Assembly (NCBI GenBank): GCA_013407085.1
Contig: JACCGJ010023775.1
Span: 1-64,000, forward strand
DNA length: 64,000 nucleotides
From: Atriophallophorus winterbourni
Lineage: Eukaryota > Platyhelminthes > Trematoda > Plagiorchiida > Microphallidae
Direction of reading: 5' to 3'
How positions within the stretch are numbered: position 1 is the stretch's first letter; every line of letters begins with the position of its first letter. A program made the position numbers and the translations under genes. The notes under the pieces are model-generated. The model did no database searches. It had not been told where the DNA came from and saw only the letters and a list, made by a program, of their open reading frames with translations. Shown here piece by piece: positions 11,110 to 25,400 of the stretch.

Positions 11110-13840
11110 TCTGTCAAATTTTTGTATACGAATGCCCAATTCTTGACAAACAAACTACACGAATTGACTGAACCAACAAACACACACTCACCAGACGTGA
11201 TTACCGTAACTAAGACATGGTTTCATCCAACCTTAACAGACATTGAAGTTGCCATTGAAGGTATGTCTCTACTTCGTCGCGATCGCCTGACTCGAGGAGG
11301 TGGTGTTGCGCCTCACCACATTCCGAGACTGCTCTGCCAAGAGGTCACTGATGACGACTTACAACTGCAAGACACATTATGGTGTTAGCGGAATGTAACA
11401 GCAAGGGAAAAATGCATAGTGGGTGTGATTTACTGTTCGCCCTCAGCCGACGAAGTCTACAATTCAGCATTACTTACAAATATACGCTTAGCGGCTACCA
11501 GATACCGCGGCAGACTTCTTCTGTCGGAGACTTCAATCTACCGAACTTTAAGGAAAATTCAGTAATCCAGAAAAATTCTTAAATGCTTTATATCAACAGT
11601 TGCTGGAAGAAATTCAACTCTACAATCATATTTTCAACAATACCCAATTTCGTGGTACTGATACGCCGTCTATATTGGACTTGATACTGACAAATGAAGA
11701 GCACGTGATTGAAAGTCTCCCGTATGAAGCTCCGTTAGGACTCATTGACCACTTAGTTATTACGTTTGATTATATTTGCCAGGCAATCAGAACAAGTGAC
11801 ATCAACAAGGTAATTAGAAAAATTGAATTTTCAAAACTTGAAACTACTCTTAAGAACGCCACAGACCCGGGTCTTAAGTCGGACAACGTGCACTATGAGT
11901 AGCAGTAGATGATAAACGAACTTAAATTTGCCGTTGAAATGCACTCTCATCTTGTTGCAAAGGTGCCAAAAATGGATATACATTTAAGCTGAGAAGACGA
12001 TTACGAAAATGGTTGACCTTGCGAAATGCTGCATGGCGGGCTCATCTACATGATAACACTGTTGAGATTTGGGAGACATTCCGTTTGCTGAGAAATAAGG
12101 TAAACAAACCTGTTGTTGATGACAAATTAAATTATCAAAAACGTTTACTCAACAAAATGGAATCAAACCACAAAATTCTCTACAGATCATAAATAACCGG
12201 TCTAGAGTGAAAACAGGGGTTGCCGCTCCAAAGACATGTGATGGAACAACAACCACAGCATCGCAATCGGCCGAAGTGCTAGCCCATTTCTTCTCCACTG
12301 TCTTCATCCCAGGAAACACCGTCGCCTGTCCCTTAACTCCCGTCATCTCACCCGAAAATTTTTTACAACAACTATCTTTTACCTCATAGAGTTTCCCCGG
12401 CACATTGCTAAATCTCAACACGAGAAAGTCTCCTGGAGCTGACGAAATTACCCCGCTGATTCTTAAAACTGTGCTTATACTTTGTGTACGCCTCTCACCT
12501 ACTTGTTTAACCTCTCTTTAACCCAAAGTTTCGTTCCCTGTGTTTGGAAGAATGACATCATTACCCCCCCATCTACAAAGGAGGAAACCGTTCCGAAGTG
12601 TCTAACTATCGACCAGTAACACTACTACCGGTGATCTCTAAAGTGCTGGAGCGCTTCGTAGCAAACAGCGTCACAAAACATCTGGAAGACAATTGCTTGC
12701 TCGCAGTCGAACAACACGGCTACAGAAAAAGACACTCTTGCCTTTCAAACCTTCTGCTCGCCCTCGATGACTGGACACAAGCTGTAGACAAAGGTCTCAC
12801 AGTACACGCTTGTTATCTTGATATGTCAAAAGCATTCGATCGTGTCAACCACAGTCTGTTACTACAAAAGATGGAGCTATGTGGAATCAAGGGTTCATTA
12901 CTAGCCTGGTTTGAGGATTATCTCCGCGACCGTGTCATTCGAGTAAGGGTTGATGGTGCTTTGTCACGACCTATTGCAGTAACGAGTGGGGTGCCGCAGG
13001 GATCAGTGCTTGAGCCAATTCTTTTCCTGATATATGACAACGACTTACCTGAACTTGTTCGCTGCAAAATCCTATTATTTGCGGATGACACAAGCCGGAT
13101 TGCAGACAACTTCAGACCTCGATCTTACAAGCCTGGTCAGTTAGAAAAGAGCTCAATTTTAATGTCAGAAAATGCCAGGTATTGACTGTTGGAAGACATT
13201 TCGAGTTCTCTTACACCCTTGGTTTCCATATTCTTGAAAGCACTGATAAGGAGAAGGGCTTGGGTGTGTGGGTAAGCAGCACTTTGAAACCGTCACATAA
13301 CGCCACAGTTCAGGAGTTTCACGAAGCCATCTGTTCATCGAATAATTAAGACGTACTTGAGGCCAACGATGGAGTATGCGGTTCAGGCTTGGTCACCCTG
13401 GCTACAAAAGGACATCAGTCTCTTGCAGAGAATATATCATCGGATCAGCAAGCTCGTACGCGGTTTGAAGCACAAACAATACGAAGATCGTATTGCATGT
13501 CTCAATCTCTTCAAATCTCGTTAGCGCCGTGTTAGAGGTGATTTGAATCCTATGTTCAATATTCTGTATACCCCCAACCATACCCTAAATATACTATTCA
13601 CACAACTACCACCCAGAACCAGCCGGAGTCACGACTAAACAGTACTTATTTCCGACTCGAGACTAAACTGTCGAAGGTAATTTTATTCTGTACGTGTATG
13701 CTTTACCTGGAACTCCCTACCTTGTAATGTTGCACATTCACCCAACTTGGATATATTTAAATCGAATTTAGACAATTTCATGTCGACCAATCCAAACATT
13801 GAACCTATATATTTTACTCCATAAAAGCTTTGAACTTTGA
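11110..13840 (+). pseudogene. CR1-like ORF2 (endonuclease plus RT), disrupted
   Basis: Endonuclease landmarks are LYTNAQ at about 11124, TKTW at about 11210 (the catalytic Glu of TETW is Lys here), GDFNLP at about 11527 and LIDHLV (RSDH in the intact copy) at about 11740. Polymerase landmarks are SPGADEITP at about 12430, NYRPVTLLPVISK at about 12604, YLDMSKAFD at about 12805, GVPQGSVLEP at about 12990 and LFADDT at about 13077. The C-terminal CR1 block (FYSVRVCFTWN) lies near 13690 in another frame. Several stops and frameshifts, together with the lost endonuclease residue, make it inactive. Confidence 0.8.
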
Positions 13841-14005
13841 AAACAGTTTCTGCCCTATGGATTTTTACTTCATTCCTGAACTGCTCAGTAAGTAAACAAA
13901 TCCCGTTTTACTACCCATGTTATTCGTAACTGCCATATTATTCTGTGGTTTTTGTTAAGCTATATGCTTTTTAGACCATTAAAATTGAATTAAATTGAAT
14001 GGAAT

Positions 14006-14605
14006 TAAAATGTTCCGGGGTATCGCGACCTCCTATATGAGGATCTACTTGTGCATCTAAATTTCGATACACTGGCTCGCAGAGAGGTTGGTTTGGGTTT
14101 AATCTTCACGTATAAAATACTGAAGTAAATTAATCATCCTATGAGGCATCTATTTTGTCTCCGCTCAAGCCATACCACACACACACACACTCACATATTG
14201 GCAATAGATATACCACATTTTCACTGAAACTGTCGTCAGTTCTTCTATTCGGTGCGCGTTTGTTTCCTATGGAAATCCTTACCGCCAGACGCTGTTCAAT
14301 CATTTAGTGAAAGGATTACCAGAGATAAACTGGATATATTTATGCTTGGTAATTCCACCCTACAGACCGCTTTTATAACTTAATTGAGCAACATTCCGCG
14401 ATATTTATATTACCGAATATTTTTCCATCATACCAAGACAATACTTGACATTCTTTCTAACTACAAAAACGGTCGATCTTACTAGTGGCTCAATTTTTCC
14501 ATTTATTTATCGTCTTTATACGAATATTCTATGGTTTTGTATAGCTACACGCTTTAATACCATAAATTATTGAATTTTCTATCTTTAATCTTAAAGTCAT
14601 AGTAC
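14006..14605 (+). mobile_element. CR1-like 3' fragment abutting the previous copy
   Basis: A 5'-truncated copy carrying only the CR1 C-terminus: YRDLLYEDLLVHLNF-like start, FTYKILK, a CA-repeat where the HS box should be, FFYSVRVCFLW at about 14238-14275, and a 3' tail with ACCATAAATTATTGAATTTT at about 14560. It begins exactly where the tail of the upstream copy ends, so one LINE appears to have used the other's tail as target or template. Confidence 0.7.
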
Positions 14606-16209
14606 ATTTTCTGTATTTGGGTGGATTAGGTACAAATTCTGGTTCAAATAATTATAATCACCGATATCTGTTTTAAGGCACTTTTCGTCCTGATCTCTCT
14701 TCAAGTAATTCATGCCTGTAAATCGACAAGTGGAACAGTTTTAACTTCGAGATAAGCATGCTCGATATTCCGGAAATGAAACCAAACAGTGGCTCTCCGT
14801 CATGAAGGTTGACGTCACGTAATGAAAAATAAATAGGAAATTTAAATTTCTGCTAATGCAATTGAACTAAGCTTTAAGCCAGACTAAATTATTTCTTCAA
14901 GTTTCCATGAATCATTTAAACTTGCACTAAGCTTTATCATAAGCTTGATTTTGATTTTTAAAGATAAATATCTTGTCTGCAAAAACATTGCTTGAATCTA
15001 AATTCAAATTATTGAACAAAAATGAAATTTATTTTTTATGTTTATTCACGTAAACGAACCGGATCAACGTTGGTACATTTTACGTAACCAATAATTAGGA
15101 TGAACCGACTTAATTGAAGGTTTACATAACTGAGTTCATAGATGAAATTTACTTCGATAAGCATACTAGAATTTTCACCCCAACATGTAACATAAAATGT
15201 GCGACGTATACATGATTATACATGTGGTAGCAGCAAATTTATAAGTATATGCTCCATTGTCAGCCTGTAAAAAATATACTGAATTGAATTCTTGTGTCAT
15301 GTTCCTGTTTATTAATGAGCAGGTTTACATCATATGTGAATAATGAAGTTTTTCTAATAAAGCAATTTTAGATACGATTGTAGAAATAAAAATTTTGAAT
15401 GATCACTACAAAAATTGGTTTTAAGTTTGCCTATCAAATCGAACTGAATGACTAATATTTTCAAGTGCTCAAATGAAAAATGTGCACTGGATATTCACTA
15501 CAATTACTCATTATGTAGATTCTCTCAAATATCCACGTTGAAACAACGCTATGTCGAACAAAGTACTGAATTGATTGTTAGGTGTAATAGCCAGTTATTC
15601 AGCACCAATTGTATAATGATTCAAGTGAAATCTCCTTGAGCCAACCAGAAGCGAATCAATTAATGATTCAGAATGTTGAGCCAAAATTGATCACCAAGTT
15701 AACCAATAACTCAATATAACCATTTCTAAATTAGGAGAAATTAAGCTGTCTGAGCTATTTGACTCGTCTTACTTGTCGGTATTATTTGAGAATTTATCCC
15801 TCCAGAGCAGAGGCAAGTAATAAAGATGCAGGGATTACATATAGCATATAACTTCTATATTCTTTACATAATTATCTACGAATCTATTGAAACATTTCAT
15901 TCTTCAACAACTACTTACCTAATATTCGTCCATTACCAGTATACGAGGAAATTTTTCTGTTTTGTTACCTCAAAATGCATGTCGCTCTTGATCTACGTGA
16001 AATTAACATGCAGCGAATATACTATTACTATTGAACTACCAAATGTATTTGAGCTATTGTGTAACTTTATTTCATTATTTTAGCTGAGATTTTTTTACGA
16101 TGCAACATGAAGTCAGTTTTGTGCAAAAAACAATTAATGCCTCACATAATCGACTATAAATTTTAGCCAATCAGATGCGTCTTAATTTAATTTTGATAAT
16201 TTTTAAACA
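14606..16209. other. upstream region of the + strand gene
   Basis: AT-rich sequence with no recognised repeat or homologous frame. Promoter and any 5' untranslated exon of the gene starting at 16241 should lie here. A splice acceptor-like TTTTTAAACAG ends at 16210, so the start codon may sit in the second transcribed exon. No core promoter element can be assigned by eye. Confidence 0.35.
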
Positions 16210-16240
16210 GGAAATCTTCCGTTGGCGTGGAATTCGTGCA

Positions 16241-16445
16241 ATGTTTGGCAAGCTCACATCTTGCTTTATTCTCGTGCTTACCACGTTCATACTCGGACTG
16301 TCGACCGATGGCGTGTACCATTATGAAGATGATCTTGAGGCTCTCGAACGTATCCTAGGGGCGATTGAGCGAGCCGAGAAATTTATGCGTTCTAAAATTA
16401 AACAAGTGAATTTGGATGGTTGGACTGGAGTCAGACTAGTTGAAA
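16241..16445 (+). CDS. C16orf89-like gene, coding exon 1
   Basis: Encodes the signal peptide and the first family block ending VRLVE. The donor is GAAA|GTGAGT, leaving phase 1. The open frame runs past the donor to 16468, which is intron read-through. The in-frame ATG at 16175 lies upstream of the likely acceptor at 16210, so 16241 is preferred because a good signal peptide follows directly. Confidence 0.85.
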
Positions 16446-19400
16446 GTGAGTTCCAAAAATTTGCTTAAACACTTAACATGGTATGACATGCTATTCGTTT
16501 GTTTCCACCTCGTTGGATCCGTAAATACAAGCACGCCGAAGTTGCACAGAGGTGGATTGCCAATTCGAAGGTGCAGTTTCTGGACTTGGAATTAGTTTGC
16601 CCTTGAAGAATTCATGTAATTTTAAATCATTTGTATCAAGAATAGCCATTTCTGACCTTGTTTTAGTGTAGCCAGTTGGTGTTCACGTATCTTTGTTTCC
16701 AGCTTTGTCACAGCTCGTCCCATAAAATATTTATCAGCATCAAAACAAGGAAGCTTCCAACAAATTTTTTGTTTCGATAATAGCGATTTTGATTATTACC
16801 AGCACATTTCTTAGAGTTGTTCTGGCCGGTGCGTAAAATAAGTTGAGTTAAGCATAGGATTCTAGAAGTAATTTCCACGACATAATTTATAAATTAAGTT
16901 TTCTTTATGCCGCCTTTCTACTCTGGTGTTTCGTCGAGTGCTTCTTGCAAACGATGAATCTTAGAGGTTAACCATTCTTTACGCAAAACATAAATAAATA
17001 AATATCGCTTGTAAGCCGCTGTTAGTTAAGTTTACATGACAAACCTAATCAACCACATGTACATTATCATGGGTTTAAACCCTATCTGCAAGTGTGCGGG
17101 AAAATTTGATTGAACAGGTTGGTCGTGCCAAATGTATATAACAGTGGCTTACTAGCGTTACTTGTTGGCCATTTTTAATCTGTTTCAACGCTTGCGGATC
17201 CTGATCTTATTGTTCAAGCCTGATGAGTGCAAACAGCACGAAACCAGTCATGGGGTTTGTGCGATGGAAACGCATTCAAATTTTAAATAAATATTTTTTC
17301 TCATTTTTTCCATGCCGCATTGTTTCTTGGCACGATTGAAAAGAGTTCTATCTCAGCTTAGCTAGTGTTTGAAATTTGACCTGTCTTTGTTTTTTTCTAG
17401 GCAAGCATTTCATCATATATTTCCTGATTTCGTTCTACATGCTCAAGTCGGAAATAGCAGACAATTTCGTATTTGCTTCACTCCATGACAGAATCTCGGT
17501 TAAAACGCAAATAAGCACTAGTTGTGTATCTTTTAGCATTACATTATTAAAAATCAATAAACAGTGTCAAGTATTGAATCCAAAGTTGGAGTTTTATCAG
17601 CGGCAATAGGATAAGTTCTATTTTTCACATTGCAACTTCTGCTAGCAAATGGGCAATCGGCGATCCCATGGGGTCTCTTTAATTTACTTGATCAAACTGC
17701 CGTTACATTTGTTGTACGTTTGCAAGCATACTACGAATGCACACATCCGTGCTTGTTCATTAAATTTTATATGGTTTGCATGTTACGAAGATTGAGATGC
17801 ATAGCGCTTTCACGTCGAATGAAACCATTTATACTGCATTAAATATATACAACTCCTTTAGTTTCTATTGAAAGTTATACAACAAATCTAATAAACAATA
17901 TAATCTCCGAATTAGGTTCAGCATCTGTGTGGTTTTGTCCGAATAATTAGTTCGGCGCTCCGAGTAGCAACAATATTGAATATACCTAATCGCAAGTTTT
18001 GTTTATTCTCGGTAGTCTGTTGAAGCGCGATTAGCATGACTCTCTTGATTTGTTTTAGAATTACTTGGCTGCACTAAGCTGACCCATGAACATGTGCTTC
18101 TTCAACGTAATATTTATTTTGTTATGCTACCGTTTTAGTTGGTCTTCGTTACTTTCCCATTATATAATGGTGGTCAGCATAACTTGTTGAGCCATACGCC
18201 TATAATTGATTCTGTTTATAAACAAAATCACTTGTCACTTGTAGATTGACGATTGTATTCCCGTCAAAGCCGCATTGCAGTGATATCGTTGCGATAGAGA
18301 ACTCGGTGTTCTATGTTCGCAATGTGTGCGGGAATTAATCAGTGGAATATATCTCTTCCGTTTATTCTAAAATGGATTGTGGTTTCGGCATACCAACATA
18401 ACTGGCAATAAATTGTGTGAAGGATATCCTTTTAGTTTATATTCAAACCTATACTAAGCGTGTGTTCTTTAACTTAACCCTTTTTGTTGCAAGATTTTCA
18501 TTCCAATCACGGTTGATTCGCAGTATCTTTTGTCAAGACTTCAAATTGATCAGAAAACTCATGACTGTAACATTAATCACGTCAGCTAGATGTCGCATCA
18601 ATTTGTCACGTTTATACAATTTACAATTTTTGATTTTATCTAAGTATCTATCCAAACAGTTGTGGTCATACAAAATAAGGAACTGTATGATGTGATCAGA
18701 AAGCGATAATCTTGATACATGCGTTTCAAGAAGGACGTAAATCTAACTGAAATGAAAATTAAATCAAGGCAAATCTCATCGCATTCGCGGATTATCGAAG
18801 CGTGATTATTGAATTTGAAATCATTTAATGAAAACGCTCAATGTGCTAGCACTCATGGAGCAATGAAAATACTTCAACAAGAAGGCCACGCATGAAACTA
18901 AGCCACCCTATTGTAAAGTGATCACACACCGCAGATAAAAACGTGTAATACCCATCGTCACATTGCTTTAAGAGTTGTTTACCTGTAAATTTCATCTAGT
19001 TCAAAATGTGAAATTCAAGGCTTTAGTGTAAAAAATCAAATAGTTGTGTAATGCTGTAATGTATACGTTTATTATACTGATGAATCGTTGCCTCATCTTT
19101 GGATTCATGCGGTTTGAAGAAAGAGTATAATATCTAAATGTATAAATTAAGTTCGGAAAATGTTTATTTTGGTAAACTGCTGATAAGTGAATGTGTATAA
19201 AGGCACCACCAATTATTTCGAGTGAACTGAAGGTAGAAAAGTGTTATTCTCAATAAAACTTTTCAAACGTTCATTTAAAAATGTATTCACCCGGTGGTGA
19301 CATGATTTTGGATAGTAATGAGTTTCAGATTAAGCATACGCGGACAGATTAAACGTTCTGAAGACAGTCTATGCAAGAGTATACGAGTTGAGTGGTAAGA

Positions 19401-22400
19401 TTAAGACTGGTAGAACGAGACCAATTATAAATTGAATGGGTTGAATCCATACGCATCTCTCACAACGTAGGCGGATCTATCATAGTAGGATGAACATGCG
19501 CTGAAGAACAACTGTAGAATGCAATCCAGCATTTTTACTTTATCCATCCACGGCACTACAATAATACCACGAATGCTCCTTGAATGGAAAGCACACAATT
19601 CTCGTTTTTCTAATACGTGGATGGACTTGGTTTCACTGTCCTATGATAAGGCATTCAGTAGGCACATTCTCTATACCAACTATTTGTCATTACAGTCCAG
19701 TTGCGCTTTTCTAATACACAACAGTTCAAAAGGAAGAAGATAGCAAATATTCATTCATCCATCTCCATCTCTAGCTAAAGTTTATCCGCGAAGGTTCAAC
19801 TAAGATATGTGAAATGATGTACACGTTCAAATAATTGTTTTTTAGTGGTAATGGGAAAAAGTACAGTTATTGATCAAGGACTTTTTTCGTTTCTTCGGCA
19901 GCGAATTACTCACATCCTAAAAGACATCACCTGATCTCTTATTTTGATAATCCGATATAAAGTTATCCATTGGGAGCGTGCTAGTTTGTCGCAGTTTTTT
20001 TGTTAAACCTGTAGGTAACAATTTTAAATATTAGAAATGGTAATTAACAGCATTCTTCTAGGTGTTCAACCATAATGTTGTTGGAACACTCACTTATAAC
20101 TTTAAAGGTGTGTAATTGTTCCATAAGCTATACCTATAAACAACGGTCAACATCATTAATTAAGTTAGCAAAAACGTTTGGTATTTGTGTATTTGCGTAT
20201 TTGTGTTTCGTATTTGTGTGTGTGATAGAAATTTATGCAAATGAGCTTTTTCGTTTTGTATTTTGTTTGCTATCAACTGAACTACCGATCATCACGATAA
20301 CCTTTCGTGACAAGATAAATTGGGTTTGATGAATGTTTAAAATGCGTGCTAAGTGACTTTAAATTCAATGTCTGCTCTCCAAAAACAATACAGTTTGTTG
20401 ATTACAGTTTATACACGGAAATATTCACAAAGACAATCTAGCTATCTAGGTTATTAGTAATGCCAATTTTAGAAAATTTTGATTGCATCAAAACTGACGA
20501 TAAGTGTTCCAACCACTAAAGAATTTCGAGTTTAAACCAAATGAATTAAGCGTATGTTTAGATAAAAAATTTTAATTCCATCATTTTACATCGCACCGCA
20601 CGACCATTTTCGTGCTGTTTTCACTCAATAGGTAGGAACAATACACTCAGGATTCGCATGCCATGTATGGACTATATATATCATTGAAAAGATCAAAGAT
20701 AATTAGTTTTACACAACGTTTCATTTCGCCATTTTTATTATATTCATGCAGCTTTGTTTTTCCTTAAATTTTATTAGATCGAATATCTTCGTTACTTTCT
20801 CGCTATTGGACCAACATGCCTTACGACATGGTCAATTCGTTGATGCGTTTGCGGGAAGAAATGCACCAACTAAGTGACGAAGGAGAAGAGTGGACCAAGC
20901 GCAGGGAACCTAACTATTACTCAAGTGCGTTCTATTGAGCATGATTTACTCTGGTTGGGAAGAGTGTTTGAAATATCTGATGATATTAATTCAATGCAGC
21001 TTTCGGGTAAAATCTAAAATTTGTCATTTTTAATGCATATCAAAACATCTGTATCTTGTCTTTGTTCAATTCGAAAATACGCATGAGTTTTGAAGACAAA
21101 TGAAATGATTTAGTAAAAATAGACGAAATTTTCTATCTGGAATTTGGAATTTTGACAAACGATTTCATATCAACAATCACTTGATCTGTGCAAACATATA
21201 ATAATAACAATGAGTCATTAGCTATGTCATGAACCTAAAATAACAGTCACATGAAGCTCGAAATTCATTAATACCAGTTTATGGGCTGGATTTTAACGCG
21301 ATAGGTTATAAATGTTAGGATTCTTGAATACTTGTAATAAGCACAATGTTTCATTGCGAACCTGTTTGATAAAGATTCAAGGTTCAAGAATTTATGGTTA
21401 AAAAAGCAGTACGCTTCACGATTACCATGGCACGATTCACGGAAAAGAAATAAATCATGATCATGTAATGTCATGTATGGTACAGTTGAATACACACCTT
21501 GAGTTAATAGACAGGTGCAGTCAAATCGTTCTGCATCAAATGTAGCCGAATTTCGATTTGATGTGTCGACGCTGGCAGCTGTAATAATATTTTCTGGGAG
21601 CATAATCTGAAGAAACTGAGAGCCTAACAATGAAATTATCTGAAACAGCTAATGAGATAATGGGAAGTTTGTACTTTTGGTTTTACCTAAACTACTGCAT
21701 ATCTGAACTCCGAGATTCACTTCTGACATGATCCAACTAAAATTTGTTTATCGAACATGATATGTGTAATAAAATGATTTATAAATCTGTGTCACCTTGC
21801 ACTTTTGGAAAATAAATAGTTTCGTTTCCTCACCGATCATTTAAGGAAAAAAATCTGAATCACATTGCAGCTGTAAACATTCCACATTTTATTCTATCCC
21901 CTCCCAAAATTTATAATCATCGGCAAAGAGAATCACCTTGATTGATAGCATCTGTGGTATGCCTTCGATGTGAACGAGTAAATATACTCGTCCAAGCACA
22001 AAGCCTTGGGGTACACCACTAGCCGTATGGATGGTTCATAAATATACCCTATTTATTCACACAAATTCCTTGCGCTTAAATAGGAACAATTTAAGAAATA
22101 TGAGGCGATGCCCACTTATATATATTTGCTCCATATTTTGCATTATTCGATAGTGATCAACTAGGTTAGGATTTTTGGTGACATTCAGAGTGGATGTTTG
22201 TCTTTACGTAAACTGCTTTTGTCTAGTTGTTCAGTACCATCAGTAAGGTTGTCGAGCATTAACTCGATTTATGAAAATCTTGCTGTGCTAAAGGTAGTAT
22301 GCTCTGCGATTCTAATTGATAAACTCATTTCTCATTCAGGAAGCGCTATGGAACTATGAACATTACACAAAGTAAGATGACAGGATGTTATGTTGCAGGA

Positions 22401-25400
22401 TATGAAAGACTATCATCCATGTCGATGGGTGAAATAACTTCATTCTCCCATTTTTCTGGCAATACATGTTGAAACGCGGAATTATTAAACGATGCACACA
22501 ATCACTACTTGTCGGATTTTAGTAGGTTAGATGTGAATCTCTGTTCCGGGGATGATTTCGGGTTCAATGTACACGAATACCGTCACATATTGGCAGAAGT
22601 GGTCTCGATTTCAGTCAATTTTTCTGTCACATTTGATGTCGGTATGTTTCCTCTTGACGTCAATGTTAGTGGACTAAATACGTTTGCATGAAATTGATGT
22701 AGATTTGATGCAGATTTATCTACCATGGCTGTTAATCCACCTTTGGTAATCACATGGGCATACATGGATTAACATCGCATAGAAAATATATAATCGCTTA
22801 ATGTAATTTAGGTTTTTCCCCATTTAAAATAGATAAAGTATTGATAACATATGCCTGTCTTTCTTTATGCGGGTGCTGCACGGTGATATATACAATTTGT
22901 TCCAAATTCTGCGAAATTGTAGCAGGTTGTATTCTTCTTGGTACTTCAGCGATAAAACAGGTGGAGTTCTGCTGTGTGGTTCATTTTCTGTATGACTACG
23001 TTGCTTGAAGAGGAAGTGTCTAATCAGTGGTCTATTAGGACAATCACGAATTTCGATGTATGGTTGCATGATGGATTGATGTGGCACGGTGCATTAAGTC
23101 TCTGTTTAATTATGGTTAAACTCTCGCAATTATAATAGCCCCATTGCTATAGGCGAGCGTGGATAAAGAACATAATGATATTTATTCTGAAGTAACTCTT
23201 TCAAGTCGCCATTTATGTTTCCAAAATGGAAACTCTATATTTGTTTATATTATGGAGCGCACAAGCTCGGTAACGGTACACTGAAGCTTTCATACGCTGA
23301 GACACTTATAGAGCCCTCGGTGACCTAACTGAGCACTGTTACGCAAAATACAATCCAATTCGACTTTGTCATTATATTAATGATATTAAATATTATTTCA
23401 ATGATCTAGAAAATATATCACGCTCTCTATTTACGAACATGGTGCAAGGTCACAGGTAAACGCTGAATTTTGCAGAAACACGAAAAACCTTTTTGAAGTA
23501 ATGTCATTGAGTTCTTCAGGTTATTTTGACAAGCACTCGTAGTAGAATCCTTAAAATTAACAAGTTTAAACATTAACTGAATCTAACTGGACGTTTTCTG
23601 ACATTGCGCTCATATACTGTTTTTGGTCTACTCAACTTTAGCCCAATCGTGCAAATCTATCACGAAATTTAACCTGCATCAAAATTATTATAAACCTTTC
23701 CAGTGAAGGGTTTATTGTACATACGATTTTTCAACCATAAAGCTGATTTTGACGAAAAAAATCTTCTGTTTATGAATACATTCATAACGCTGGTCACCAA
23801 ATTGTAAATTTTAGAGACGAAACCCTCTAAAATTAAATTTCTCGGTACGTTATGAGCTAGTCTCAACTAATTTTGTTGAAAACACGAAAATGAAAATCTA
23901 ACGAATGTTTTAGTGAGGGCAGACCAAGTAAGGTCAATAGATATATTTGACGGAATCCGATATTTCTTCTCACAATAAAACTTAGATTTGGTATCGCTTT
24001 GTTCGTAACGCTTTTAAATACAATTCTCAAATCGTTGTCACGTGTTGAGTCCACTTTTAACTGCTTTATTTTGTCTCAGAATAAACTTGAGTTGATCCAG
24101 TATTATTCAGGGATAAATACTATTGAGGTGGGTTGTGCATAACTTCCACTGAGCTTTACGTAATTTCTTTTCAAAATACTAAATTGCCTTTGCTTGACCA
24201 ATCAATAACCAATTATATTTTTATTGTTTTTTGAAACGAGCGTCAGCGGCGTATAACTATTTATAATAAATAATATAAAATGTATCCTGCGTCTGATCTT
24301 GGAGTAAATCGGAGTGATTTGCTGAGAAAATAACACGAATACTGCTTACAATTAACGACTGCTATAATTGATGTATGAAGCGAGAAAAGTTGCACAGGAG
24401 CACAAAAGTTTTCAGCAGATTATGTAAATTAGCCCATATCAACCAATCTATCTTCAATCAGTGTTGAATAAAACTGCTACAAATTTCCAGAAACGATCAA
24501 TCTGCTTACTTGTGAATTTAAGTGAAACAATTCACGTGAAAGAGGAGCTATGTATGTGATAATTCCTAAATATTTTCACAACCTCCAATAAGCAGCGGCC
24601 CGTGCGGGTAAATGGTCACCTTCTAAGGAACACAATCAGAGCAATTATTTACATTGCGGTACAGCACAGTTGAGATTGTGCTCCCGATTCATCATCGTGT
24701 ATTGTGCATCAAATTAGGACATTGGATCAAACAAAACGTATCTTTAATCTAGATTAGTGTGATCTGCGCTAAGCACAACATTTGCTTGTCCAATGCCTTC
24801 AAGATCTTCCTAAAGCATGTTCACATTGATACGTTGGTAGCACCTAAGCTAAGAGTTTTTATCGAGCGTCCAATGCCAAAGTCAGAACTTTAGAAACAAG
24901 TTGCGCTTGTATACCACTGTTGGAGGAGATTGGTACGAACAGTCTGTTCAATCACATGCGCCCAAATAAATGTGGATATGGTTTTAAACCATGATCATGA
25001 ACAAAACGTTCATTTGCATGCATTTTCATCACACTCCATTCATGCCTATGAATTTTTTTTCATGATCATGAGTTACAACCCTATCTACATGTGTTTGGGC
25101 ACATGTTGTTAAACAAGTTGGTCGCACCGATCTAGTCCAAAGAAGGCACACAAGCACAACTTGTTTACCATTCTTCCACTGTTTCAAGCGCAAACTGATC
25201 CTGATACAACTGTCTCTACCTGATGTATGCAAGCAGCAAGAAACCGGTAGTGTGTTTGTGTGATGTAAATGCATAAAAATGAGCTTCTTTTATACATAAC
25301 CTTATATTATAAAATTATCTATTTTATATACAAAACAAAATCTATTTCATCTGATTGGCTCATTTCAACATCTCAAAATATTTATTAGATAATTTTTACA

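Larger units (their letters stand above)
9300..14005 (+). mobile_element. CR1-like LINE with 5' region, ORF1 and ORF2 (decayed)
   Basis: This is the most complete structure of this family in the window: a 5' untranslated region of about 300 bases, an ORF1, a spacer, endonuclease, polymerase and a 3' tail (GCTATATGCTTTTTAGACCATTAAA, then ATTGAAT-type units, about 13955-14005). Its 5' region resembles that at 57.76-58.01 kb in several blocks (AACAGCAAAGTT; TTGCNATCATTGCAAA; CGAGCTAC-like), which supports both being true 5' ends. ORF2 is broken by several frameshifts and lacks key residues, so the copy is dead. Confidence 0.8.

Noticed and set aside
21268..21630. 120-codon minus-strand frame.
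   Set aside because: It overlaps the LINE 3' tail and shows no protein motif.
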